Source of the DNA: Bacteroidota bacterium
Lineage (GTDB): Bacteria > Bacteroidota > Bacteroidia > Palsa-965
NCBI GenBank assembly: GCA_020402865.1
Contig: JADBYT010000002.1
Span: forward strand, 310,001 to 374,000
Direction: 5' to 3'
DNA length: 64,000 nucleotides
Shown: one piece after another, positions 9,708 to 16,781 of the stretch
How the letters are laid out: each line of letters starts with the position of its first letter
How positions within the stretch are numbered: the first letter of the stretch is position 1
Made by a program: the position numbers and the translations under genes
Notes under the pieces: generated by a model
Databases searched by the model: none
What the model was told of the DNA's origin: nothing
The model's input: only the letters and a program-made list of their open reading frames with translations

Positions 9708-9729
9708 GTTGCATTGTGTAAAATGCAAC
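9708..9729. promoter_or_regulatory. Inverted repeat upstream of the TonB receptor, candidate operator
   Basis: A perfect 8-6-8 inverted repeat, GTTGCATT-N6-AATGCAAC, in the 62-bp gap between the His-rich protein gene and the receptor start (25 bases before the ATG at 9683). The length and symmetry fit a dimeric metalloregulator such as a Fur/Zur-family protein. There is no T-tract, so it is not a typical terminator. The identity of the regulator is inference. Confidence 0.5.
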
Positions 9730-9745
9730 AACCGGAAAAGCGGTG

Positions 9746-10093
9746 TTAACCTATCAGCTGCGGCGGGCCGCGCAGAAAAAGAAAAGAGGGTTCGGAAAGG
9801 AAAACCGGACTTACTACCAGTGCCGCGTGCGCATAGCTGTGTGCGGCAATTACCGGTCTGAAAATAAACTCATGTGCTGCACACGATTCGCCTTCAAGCT
9901 GCTCAAATGTACAATGCACGTGTGCGTGGCCGATTGTAGTTCCGGCTTTGCTAACGGCTGTAATCTCGTGCTCGGTATCGTTGTGCGGAAATAACTCGTG
10001 AATGAGTTCCTGCGGAAGCAAATGCACGGCAAACAGCAGCATGGCCACCCATGCTCCCTGCTTTTTTACAAACTGCCGTGTACGTTGCAACAT
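9746..10093 (-). CDS. Small His-rich exported protein upstream of the TonB receptor
   Basis: A 115-residue protein. The N-terminus is basic then hydrophobic (RTRQFVKKQGAWVAMLLFAV), consistent with a signal peptide or single membrane anchor. Ten of 115 residues are histidine, in the groups ELFPHNDTEHE, IGHAHVHC and AAHSYAHAA, and there are two cysteines. It ends with FLFLRGPPQLIG. I do not recognise a named family, but small proteins with this layout sit in front of TonB receptor genes in Bacteroidota. A metal-binding or sensing role is inferred. A second in-frame methionine (residue 18, base 10042) could be the start if transcription begins at the -7 element at 10098-10105. Confidence 0.55.
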   Translation of the reverse strand: MLQRTRQFVKKQGAWVAMLLFAVHLLPQELIHELFPHNDTEHEITAVSKAGTTIGHAHVHCTFEQLEGESCAAHEFIFRPVIAAHSYAHAALVVSPVFLSEPSFLFLRGPPQLIG

Positions 10094-10097
10094 GTCG

Positions 10098-10105
10098 CAA
10101 AGTTA
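10098..10105 (-). promoter_or_regulatory. -7 promoter element before the His-rich protein gene
   Basis: The minus strand reads TAACTTTG, an exact TAnnTTTG match, ending 4 bases before the ATG at 10093. A start of transcription about 7 bases downstream would make the mRNA almost leaderless, or the true start codon is the later one at 10042. No clear -33 TTG is seen. Confidence 0.35.
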
Positions 10106-10146
10106 TACAATAATATCAGGGTGGTAATTAAAGTAATTATTGCAGC

Positions 10147-12375
10147 CTACTGAATAATTAACCTGCGGTGTGCCGTGGCTCCGCTGTGTGTGGTAATCTG
10201 GCAAATGTACATACCTGAAACCAGCGCGCCCGTATTTACTGTACTCAGCGGAGACGTAAGCATTTCCTGATGCACAAGCTGTCCGTTTATATTATACATG
10301 CGAAGTACCGAAGGCTTCACGGCCGTGGCAGTGGTTTGCATTTGTACCTGAGCTGTGGCGGGATTGGGGAATAAAGTAAATGCCACAGTTTCATTGTTTA
10401 TTTCTCCGCCTGTAGATACATTATTATCACCCCAGAAAGCGTGCAGTCCGCCGGAATAGTTGCCAATAATCAGGTCAATTACACCGTCGTTGTTTATATC
10501 TGCACCTGTAGGTGCAATGCGCGAACCAAAGCGGCGGTCGATGTACACCGAATCGGTGAGGGTAAATGTGCCGGTAAGGTTGTTGTCGATATTATCGTAA
10601 CGGAAAAGATAGCCGCGTTCTGAACCTACGAGCAGCACCGAAGCGCCGTTTTCGCGAAACAGGAAGGGTGTGCTGTAGCCGGTGGTAAACATAACCTGAT
10701 TTACGGTAACGCCGCCCAGAAACTGTGTAATTACTGTAAACTGCGGTGCCGTGGCGGTGCCGGTGTTGCGGAAATAGTTTACCCGGCCATCCTGTTCGCC
10801 GATCAGCAGATCAAGCTTGCCGTCGTTGTCCACATCCACCAACTGTGGTGTGGCAAAATTACCCACATCTATGCCCTGGTAATTGGCGCCGGCAAGCACA
10901 AAATTATCGGGCTGTCCGGGGTCTTTGCGGAAGAAATGAATTTTGCCCACTACATCACCCACAATCAAATCCTTGTCGCCATCGCCGTCAATATCACCAA
11001 AGGTGGGCGCCATTGCCACAATATTGAGGTTGAGCGCATTTATGCCGGCAAAGTCTGTGGTAAGTAACTGATAAATGGGCGATGCGTTGGTGCCGTTGTT
11101 CCTGAACAAGGCAATTTTTGAAGGATACGCCCCTGCACTGTTAAAATAGCCGTAGTTGCCCACAAACAAATCAAAATCACCATCGCCGTCGTAGTCATGC
11201 AGTGTGGGTGTAGCGCCTTCGCCCAGATCAATCATGTCTTTTTGCAAAAAGTTGCTTTCTACAAAAGAAGACACCACACTGTCGTTATCGCCGGTGTTTT
11301 TGTAAAGCCACACGCTGGTGTGGTTTTCAGAAGTATTCGGTGCGTTGGGCGCAAAAATCAGGTCCTTTTTCCCGTCGTTGTCAATATCCAGATGATAACC
11401 GCAGGGAAACAGCGGGATATTTACCGAATAACTTTGCGGATACACATAATCTACCAGATCCATTTGTGCAGCAGCGGGTGTGCCGCCATTACGCAGGTAA
11501 GTCATAAACGGGTTGGTTAAATCGCCAATCACCAGATCAAGGTCGGCATCGTTGTTGGTGTTGATGCATTCGATGCACGAACCGGCGTGGCGGCTGTTGT
11601 TTCCGGTGCGCAGCACAGGTGTTTGGGCCGGGTCAAGTGGTGCAATGGGGGGCGGAAGGCATGTAGTGCCAAGTGTAATGCTGGCATTTAGTGCATTTTC
11701 ATCAAACTTGCCCCAGCACTGGTCTTCAAGTTTGTAATGCAGACTATCGCAAATGCCATAGGTTTCCATGCTGTAGTTGCGGTGCCATTCAACGGTGGTG
11801 CCGGCAATGCCAAAGGTGAGTACATCCATGTCGCCGTCGCCGTCCACATCGCGTATGGCGGGAATATCAACTGCACTTACATACAGGTTGCTCATGAAAT
11901 TAGTGCTGTTTGGCGATAAATTGGTGTACACCAGAAACGACACCATTTGAAACTGAAGCCCCGATGAAAGAGTGGAAATATTTTTATACACCGAAAAGCC
12001 AGCCACCGAATAAGAGAAAATATCCATCTTCCCGTCGCAATTGTAATCGCGGAGCAACACCCAGTCGTGCAGGAGCGGGAAACGATTAATATACTCAGGC
12101 GCAAAACGGTAGTCGCTTTGGTTGGGTGTACCGTTATTTACCCATGTCAGTATTTTGTTTCCCGTGCGGTCAAACGAAAACAAATCCATGGTGCCGTCCT
12201 GGTCAAGATCAATTTCGCTGAACTGGCAGAAATTCATGCCACCCGCCCAGGGAAAGGGGAGGAGCTGGCTGTTGGCCACAACCGGAATGGTATCAACCCG
12301 GTTAAAGGTAAGTTGTGCCGCAAGCGGAGTGGTAAGAAGCAAAGCAGCAAGAACAGGAGTAAAAATGGTTTTCAT
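10147..12375 (-). CDS. Secreted FG-GAP/VCBS-repeat protein with T9SS type A sorting domain
   Basis: A 742-residue secreted protein with a signal peptide (MKTIFTPVLAALLLTTPLAA). About seven calcium-binding-type FG-GAP/VCBS repeats are spread along it: DLDQDGTMDLFSFD, DVDGDGDMDVLTFG, DIDNDGKKDLIF, DYDGDGDFDLFVGN, DIDGDGDKDLIVGD, DVDNDGKLDLLIGE and DINNDGVIDLIIGN. These repeats build an integrin-like beta-propeller. The final 80 residues are a T9SS sorting domain (FTLFPNPATAQVQM, MYNINGQLVH, LVSGMYICQI). It is presumably displayed on the surface and may act in adhesion; the ligand is unknown. No neighbour shares its strand closely enough to form an operon with certainty (53 bp to the His-rich gene, which starts upstream of a promoter-like element). 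Confidence 0.85.
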   Translation of the reverse strand: MKTIFTPVLAALLLTTPLAAQLTFNRVDTIPVVANSQLLPFPWAGGMNFCQFSEIDLDQDGTMDLFSFDRTGNKILTWVNNGTPNQSDYRFAPEYINRFPLLHDWVLLRDYNCDGKMDIFSYSVAGFSVYKNISTLSSGLQFQMVSFLVYTNLSPNSTNFMSNLYVSAVDIPAIRDVDGDGDMDVLTFGIAGTTVEWHRNYSMETYGICDSLHYKLEDQCWGKFDENALNASITLGTTCLPPPIAPLDPAQTPVLRTGNNSRHAGSCIECINTNNDADLDLVIGDLTNPFMTYLRNGGTPAAAQMDLVDYVYPQSYSVNIPLFPCGYHLDIDNDGKKDLIFAPNAPNTSENHTSVWLYKNTGDNDSVVSSFVESNFLQKDMIDLGEGATPTLHDYDGDGDFDLFVGNYGYFNSAGAYPSKIALFRNNGTNASPIYQLLTTDFAGINALNLNIVAMAPTFGDIDGDGDKDLIVGDVVGKIHFFRKDPGQPDNFVLAGANYQGIDVGNFATPQLVDVDNDGKLDLLIGEQDGRVNYFRNTGTATAPQFTVITQFLGGVTVNQVMFTTGYSTPFLFRENGASVLLVGSERGYLFRYDNIDNNLTGTFTLTDSVYIDRRFGSRIAPTGADINNDGVIDLIIGNYSGGLHAFWGDNNVSTGGEINNETVAFTLFPNPATAQVQMQTTATAVKPSVLRMYNINGQLVHQEMLTSPLSTVNTGALVSGMYICQITTHSGATAHRRLIIQ

Positions 12376-12738
12376 AGATTAGCCTGAAGCCTTAATATAA
12401 CGAAATAACCAGCGGGGAGATGCTTCAAATATACGCTTAAATCGGGTTTGCGACTTTTGCAGAAGACGTGTTCTGTATCGCTAAATCCGAAATTCAGCTG
12501 TTTTTAATCACATTTTTCGGGAATAAATCAGTGGCTTGCAGTGATTTCGGTAGCGATTATGTATTTCAAGTTGCTGATTTTTAGGTGCTTGTAAATAAAA
12601 ATGTTAAAAACTTTCCTGCGAAAACAGCAGCTTGCAGCCGGAGGCTTGTGAATCCTATTTTTCTTCTATATTTGCAGCCTCCATTTTGGAAAGGTGTAAC
12701 CCGTTGATTCACTTTCCGGTGGGTATTTCGCAATAGCT
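12376..12738. other. 363-bp divergent intergenic region
   Basis: Lies between the divergently transcribed FG-GAP gene and secDF. It holds the secDF promoter (12645-12674); apart from that I see only AT-rich sequence with no ORF, repeat or convincing hairpin. Confidence 0.6.
12645..12674 (+). promoter_or_regulatory. secDF promoter
   Basis: TTG at 12645-12647, 19-base spacer, then TATATTTG (12667-12674), an exact fit to the Bacteroidota -33/-7 pattern. It lies 64 bases before the secDF ATG. Confidence 0.7.
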
Positions 12739-15700
12739 ATGCAAAACATTAAAGGAGCCATCCGTATTTTCGCCATTTTGATGGCGCTGAGCTGTATCTT
12801 TTACCTCTCATTCACCTTCGTAACCCGAAGCTGGGAGAAGAAAGCCGATGCTTACGCAACGAATTATCTGAACACCAAAAGTGTAAAGGATCTGATTGCC
12901 GCAACCAATGGCAACAAGCAGCTCGAAAAACACATTATTGATTCGGTAAAAGATGCCCGTTTCCGTTTCTTCCTCGAAGATTCGATTGCCGGCAAGAAAA
13001 TCTATCTGAAGTATTTTACCTATCAGCAGTGTAAGGAAAAAGAACTCAGTCTCGGTCTCGACCTTCAGGGCGGTATGAACGTTACCCTTGAGGTATCTAC
13101 CCCTGAAATTGTAAGAGCACTCGCCGGTAACTCTACCGATCCTGCTTTTACCCAGGCAATGGCGCTTGCAATTGACCGCGACAAAACCAGCAATCAGGAT
13201 TTTATTACCCTGTTTGGTGCTGCCTACGCCGAGAAAAATCCGCAGGGCCGCCTGTCGAGCTACTTCGCTGCCAGTCTGAAAGACAACAACATTACCTACA
13301 ACTCAACCAACGAGCAGGTGCTTGCGGCCATCCGTAAGGAAGCTGATGCCGCCATTGACCGTGCCAAGCTGGTTCTCGAAAGCCGTATCAACAAATTCGG
13401 TGTGGCTCAGCCCAACATCCAGAAGCTCGAATCATCAAACCGCATTCTGGTGGAGCTTCCCGGTGTGAAAGACAAAGCCCGTGTGCGTAAGCTCATTCAG
13501 GGTTCGGCTAATCTCGAATTCTGGGAAACCTACGAAGTGGCCGAAGTTGCCCAGAAAGTATTTGATGCCAATGAGCGTTTGAAAGTAATTATGGGCATCA
13601 AAGATTCGGTGAAGGTTGATTCTGCTGCCTACAAGCCTGACTTTGCCAACGCAAAAACCACCGCCGACTCAGCCAAAGCCCGTGAAGTAGCCCAGAAACT
13701 CGGCGACAGCATCAAAAAGGCCGACAGCATTAAACTGGCCGGTGATACCACCAAGAAGAAAAACGAGCGCCAGCCGCTGTTTGAGCGTTTCCAGTTTAAC
13801 CTCTCTCAGCAGGGTCAGGCGCCCAAAGGCCCGGTGCTTGGCTTTGCCGCACAAAAAGATACGGCTTATGTAATGAGCCTGTTCCGCAATCCCGAAGTAG
13901 CACGTATTCTGCCTTCAGATCTTCGTCTGATGTGGAACTTCAAAGGCGAAACCGGCGAAAACGGCGGTTCTCCCTTCTATACGCTTATTGCACTCAAAGC
14001 TGGCCGTAATGGTCGTGCTGCCATGCAGGGCGATGTAATTACCAATGCCCGCAAGCAAAGCAGCCAGAGCGGCACTGCCGGTTACGAAATTAGTATGAGC
14101 ATGAATGCCGCCGGCTCAAGCGAGTGGGCGCGCATTACCCGCAAAAATGTGGGCCGCAGCATTGCCATTGTGCTTGATAACAGCGTGTATTCGTACCCCA
14201 CCGTAAATGGCGAAATTACCGGCGGTGTATCACAAATCACCGGCCAATTCAGCAGCCAGGATGCGGATGACCTTGTAAACGTACTTAACACCGGTAAGCT
14301 GCCTGCTCCGGCCCGCATCGTGGAAGAAACCGTAGTAGGGCCTTCACTCGGTCAGGAAGCCGTTCGCTCAGGTCTGCTTTCTTTCGTGGTGGCGCTGCTG
14401 GTTGTACTGCTTTACATGGGCTTCTACTACAACCGCGCAGGCTGGGTGGCCAGCATTGCACTGTTTGTAAACGTATTCTTTATTGTAGGTATTCTCGCCT
14501 CACTTGGTGCTGTACTTACACTGCCTGGTATTGCCGGTGTAATTCTCACCATCGCCCTTTCGGTTGACGCCAACATCCTCATTTTTGAGCGTGTGCGCGA
14601 AGAACTCCGTGAAGGAAAAGGACTGGCGCTGGCCATTGCCGATGGTTACAAGCACGCCATGTCGTCTATTCTCGACTCAAACCTTACTACCCTCATCCTC
14701 GGTATTATTCTTTACTCGTTCGGTACGGGTCCGGTTCAGGGCTTTGCCACCACGCTGATCATCGGTATTCTCAGCTCGCTGTTCTGCGCTATTTTCATTA
14801 CGCGCATGATTTTCGACGGCATGCTGAAGCGTGATGCCAAGATTAACTTCTCAATTCCGGCCACCGAGCATGTGCTGCTTGGCAAGAACTTCGATTTCGT
14901 AGGAAAGCGTCGTATTTTCTACATGATTTCGGGCGCTATCATTGCGCTTGGTGTGGTGTTCTTCTTCAAAAACGATGGTTTCCGTCTGGGTGTTGATTTC
15001 AGCGGCGGCCGTACATTCACCGTGTCGTTTGTAAATGAAGTAAACACCGATGCCGTTCGTCAGGCACTTACTCCCGAATTCGGAACCACACCGGAGGTGA
15101 AAACAGCCGGAGGTAACAACCAGCTTAAAATCACCACCAACTTTATGGCTACAGATGTATCAGACAAAGCTGATACCACTGTAAATCAAAAACTGCGCAG
15201 CGGCTTAAATAAAGTTGCGGGTGGTGCAGCCAATTACACCATCGAAGGTTCATCGCAGGTTGGTCCGTCAATTGCCAAAGACGTGGTAAACCGTTCGTAT
15301 GTGGTAATCATTGCCTCCTGCGTGCTCATGTTCCTCTTCATTCTGTTCCGCTTCCGCAAGTGGCAGTTTGGTCTTGGTGCTGTAGCCGCGCTGTTGCACG
15401 ACGTGCTGGTGGTACTTTCGTTCTTCGTAATCTTCGAAGGCATTGTACCCTTCCCGCTCGAAATCGACCAGCACTTTGTGGCTGCTATCCTCACAGTAAT
15501 GGCTTACTCGATGACGGATACCGTGGTTGTGTTCGACCGTATCCGCGAGTTCCTTACCGGTAAGGGCACTCAAATGCAGGGTGCCGAACAGCGCCGTCTC
15601 ATTAACTACGCGCTTAACAGCACACTTTCACGTACCATTAACACCTCCATGATTACCTTCTTCGTACTGCTTGCCATCTTCATCTTTGGCGGCGATACAA

Positions 15701-15825
15701 TCCGCGGCTTTGCTTTCGCGCTGGTAATTGGTATTGTAATCGGTACCTATTCTTCGCTTTGCATTGCTACTCCGGTTGTGGTTGATTTCGACCGCAGCAA
15801 GGATGATGGCAGCACAAAAGCATAA
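12739..15825 (+). CDS. secDF: Fused protein translocase subunit SecDF
   Basis: A 1028-residue fusion of SecD and SecF, the normal form in Bacteroidota. The SecD half carries LSLGLDLQGGMNVTLEV (about residue 107) and the large periplasmic P1 region; six membrane segments follow (LLSFVVALLVVLLYMGFYY and onward) with the SecD motif LSVDANILIFERVREEL. The SecF half begins about residue 715, with FRLGVDFSGGRTFTV and a second set of six membrane segments containing YSMTDTVVVFDRIRE. SecDF uses the proton motive force to pull exported proteins through SecYEG. Between about 290 and 355 there is a charged Lys/Ala/Asp-rich insertion in P1. The gene has its own promoter and a strong terminator. Confidence 0.97.
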   Translation: MQNIKGAIRIFAILMALSCIFYLSFTFVTRSWEKKADAYATNYLNTKSVKDLIAATNGNKQLEKHIIDSVKDARFRFFLEDSIAGKKIYLKYFTYQQCKEKELSLGLDLQGGMNVTLEVSTPEIVRALAGNSTDPAFTQAMALAIDRDKTSNQDFITLFGAAYAEKNPQGRLSSYFAASLKDNNITYNSTNEQVLAAIRKEADAAIDRAKLVLESRINKFGVAQPNIQKLESSNRILVELPGVKDKARVRKLIQGSANLEFWETYEVAEVAQKVFDANERLKVIMGIKDSVKVDSAAYKPDFANAKTTADSAKAREVAQKLGDSIKKADSIKLAGDTTKKKNERQPLFERFQFNLSQQGQAPKGPVLGFAAQKDTAYVMSLFRNPEVARILPSDLRLMWNFKGETGENGGSPFYTLIALKAGRNGRAAMQGDVITNARKQSSQSGTAGYEISMSMNAAGSSEWARITRKNVGRSIAIVLDNSVYSYPTVNGEITGGVSQITGQFSSQDADDLVNVLNTGKLPAPARIVEETVVGPSLGQEAVRSGLLSFVVALLVVLLYMGFYYNRAGWVASIALFVNVFFIVGILASLGAVLTLPGIAGVILTIALSVDANILIFERVREELREGKGLALAIADGYKHAMSSILDSNLTTLILGIILYSFGTGPVQGFATTLIIGILSSLFCAIFITRMIFDGMLKRDAKINFSIPATEHVLLGKNFDFVGKRRIFYMISGAIIALGVVFFFKNDGFRLGVDFSGGRTFTVSFVNEVNTDAVRQALTPEFGTTPEVKTAGGNNQLKITTNFMATDVSDKADTTVNQKLRSGLNKVAGGAANYTIEGSSQVGPSIAKDVVNRSYVVIIASCVLMFLFILFRFRKWQFGLGAVAALLHDVLVVLSFFVIFEGIVPFPLEIDQHFVAAILTVMAYSMTDTVVVFDRIREFLTGKGTQMQGAEQRRLINYALNSTLSRTINTSMITFFVLLAIFIFGGDTIRGFAFALVIGIVIGTYSSLCIATPVVVDFDRSKDDGSTKA

Positions 15826-15846
15826 CTGTTTGACAAAAAATAACAG

Positions 15847-15877
15847 CAGTCCCCGCGTTTTCGCGGGGACTGTTTTG
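15847..15877 (+). terminator. Rho-independent terminator of secDF
   Basis: An 11-bp perfect GC-rich stem (15847-15857 with 15862-15872, CAGTCCCCGCG/CGCGGGGACTG), TTTT loop and trailing TTTTG. Confidence 0.95.
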
Positions 15878-15899
15878 TTTATGGACGAATGCAAAGCAC

Positions 15900-15907
15900 T
15901 ACCTTTG
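15900..15907 (+). promoter_or_regulatory. -7 promoter element of the TatA/B gene
   Basis: Exact TACCTTTG, with a TTTTG (15873-15877) 22 bases upstream inside the secDF terminator tail. The ATG is only 16 bases further on. Confidence 0.6.
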
Positions 15908-15923
15908 CAGAGTAAATTGCACA

Positions 15924-16424
15924 ATGACGTTATTCACTGCATTTCCGCTGTTTCTGAATCTGGGCTCAGGCGAGATCTTTCTGATCGTAATCCTGATTGT
16001 GCTTTTTTTCGGAACCGATAAGCTGCCCGAAATGGTACGCGGCTTTGCACGCGGCATGCGCGAAATGCGCAACGCAGCCGGCGAAATACAGCGCGAAATT
16101 GAAACCAGTGTAAACGAAGTGCAGCGCGACATCAATCTGAAACAGCATATTGATGAAATTGCCGACTCCGCCCGCACCATGGCCAATTCGGTGGAAGAAG
16201 AAGTGCGCACGATTGATGCCGCCAATCCCGATGCTGTGCCACCGGTTACTGTAATTTACAATACACAAACCCCGCCAGCCGAAGTGGCAGTTGAAGCCAA
16301 TATAGCTGAAACGGCAGATTTGGAATTGCCGGAAAATTCTACAGATCCTTCTGAAACACCTCCCTCGGATGATTCTCCCGAAAATCCGCTTGTGCCTCCG
16401 CATATTATTAGCCGGAAGGGGTAG
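15924..16424 (+). CDS. tatA: Sec-independent (Tat) translocase TatA/TatB-type protein
   Basis: A 166-residue TatA/B/E-family protein. A short periplasmic N-terminus and one membrane segment (GSGEIFLIVILIVLFFGTDK) are followed by the FGxxKLPE-type hinge (FFGTDKLPEMVRGFARGM) and an amphipathic helix. A long acidic/proline-rich tail fills residues 85-166. TatA forms the pore that moves folded proteins across the inner membrane; TatB is the receptor partner. Length and the long tail fit TatB as well as TatA; Bacteroidota genes of this form are usually named tatA or tatA/E. The tatC gene is not in the window. Confidence 0.85.
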   Translation: MTLFTAFPLFLNLGSGEIFLIVILIVLFFGTDKLPEMVRGFARGMREMRNAAGEIQREIETSVNEVQRDINLKQHIDEIADSARTMANSVEEEVRTIDAANPDAVPPVTVIYNTQTPPAEVAVEANIAETADLELPENSTDPSETPPSDDSPENPLVPPHIISRKG

Positions 16425-16464
16425 TGCGGGGTGTTTGTTGGGGGCGTGTCTTGTTTTGGTATAG

Positions 16465-16542
16465 TTTCTTCGCTTCGCTCAGTTTTTTTGTTTCTTCGCT
16501 TCGCTCAGTTTTTTTGTTTCTTCGCTTCGCTCAGTTTTGGGG
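16465..16542. repeat. Three tandem 26-bp repeats
   Basis: Units at 16465-16490, 16491-16516 and 16517-16542. The first two are identical; the third differs only in the last bases. Each contains TTTCTTCGCTTCGCTCAG followed by a T-run. They lie just after the TatA/B gene in a 357-bp non-coding stretch (16425-16781). No coding role. Confidence 0.9.
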
Positions 16543-16610
16543 CTTCTGAATAGTTAGAGATACGCTGCATCTCCATATCCCTGTGTCGGATACTTGTTAG
16601 GAATACTCGC

Positions 16611-16632
16611 TGGGCGCGATGCATCGCGCCCA
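16611..16632. repeat. 22-bp perfect palindrome
   Basis: A self-complementary sequence with 11-base arms (TGGGCGCGATG on each strand), GC-rich in an AT-rich intergenic region. It could be a protein-binding site or a cruciform; nothing in the sequence decides. Confidence 0.85.
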
Positions 16633-16655
16633 AACGGGAATCTGGCAGCGTGCAT

Positions 16656-16717
16656 AAGTTATCTTTTTTTATCTGTACCCCTCCCAAAGGAGGGGTACAG
16701 ATAAAAAAAGATAACTT
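16656..16717. terminator. 29-bp perfect inverted repeat with 4-base loop, probable bidirectional terminator
   Basis: Arms 16656-16684 and 16689-16717 are perfectly complementary with a CAAA loop. The stem has a GC core (GTACCCCTCC/GGAGGGGTAC) flanked by T7/A7 runs and ends in a T-run (16716-16721). It would terminate transcription from the TatA/B gene and lies directly before the glnN promoter. The great length of the stem is unusual for a plain terminator; a small MITE-like element is an alternative. Confidence 0.65.
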
Positions 16718-16743
16718 TTTTACATAGTACCCCCTCAAAAAAT

Positions 16744-16751
16744 TACCTTTG
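16744..16751 (+). promoter_or_regulatory. -7 promoter element of glnN
   Basis: Exact TACCTTTG, 30 bases before the ATG at 16782. No clear TTG is found at -33; the long hairpin's right arm ends 26 bases upstream. Confidence 0.6.
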
Positions 16752-16781
16752 CCCCCGAAATCAACCAAAAATCAAAAAAAC

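Noticed and set aside
16749-16781. N-terminal extension of glnN from a TTG
   Set aside because: The TTG lies inside the -7 promoter element and the family starts at the later ATG.
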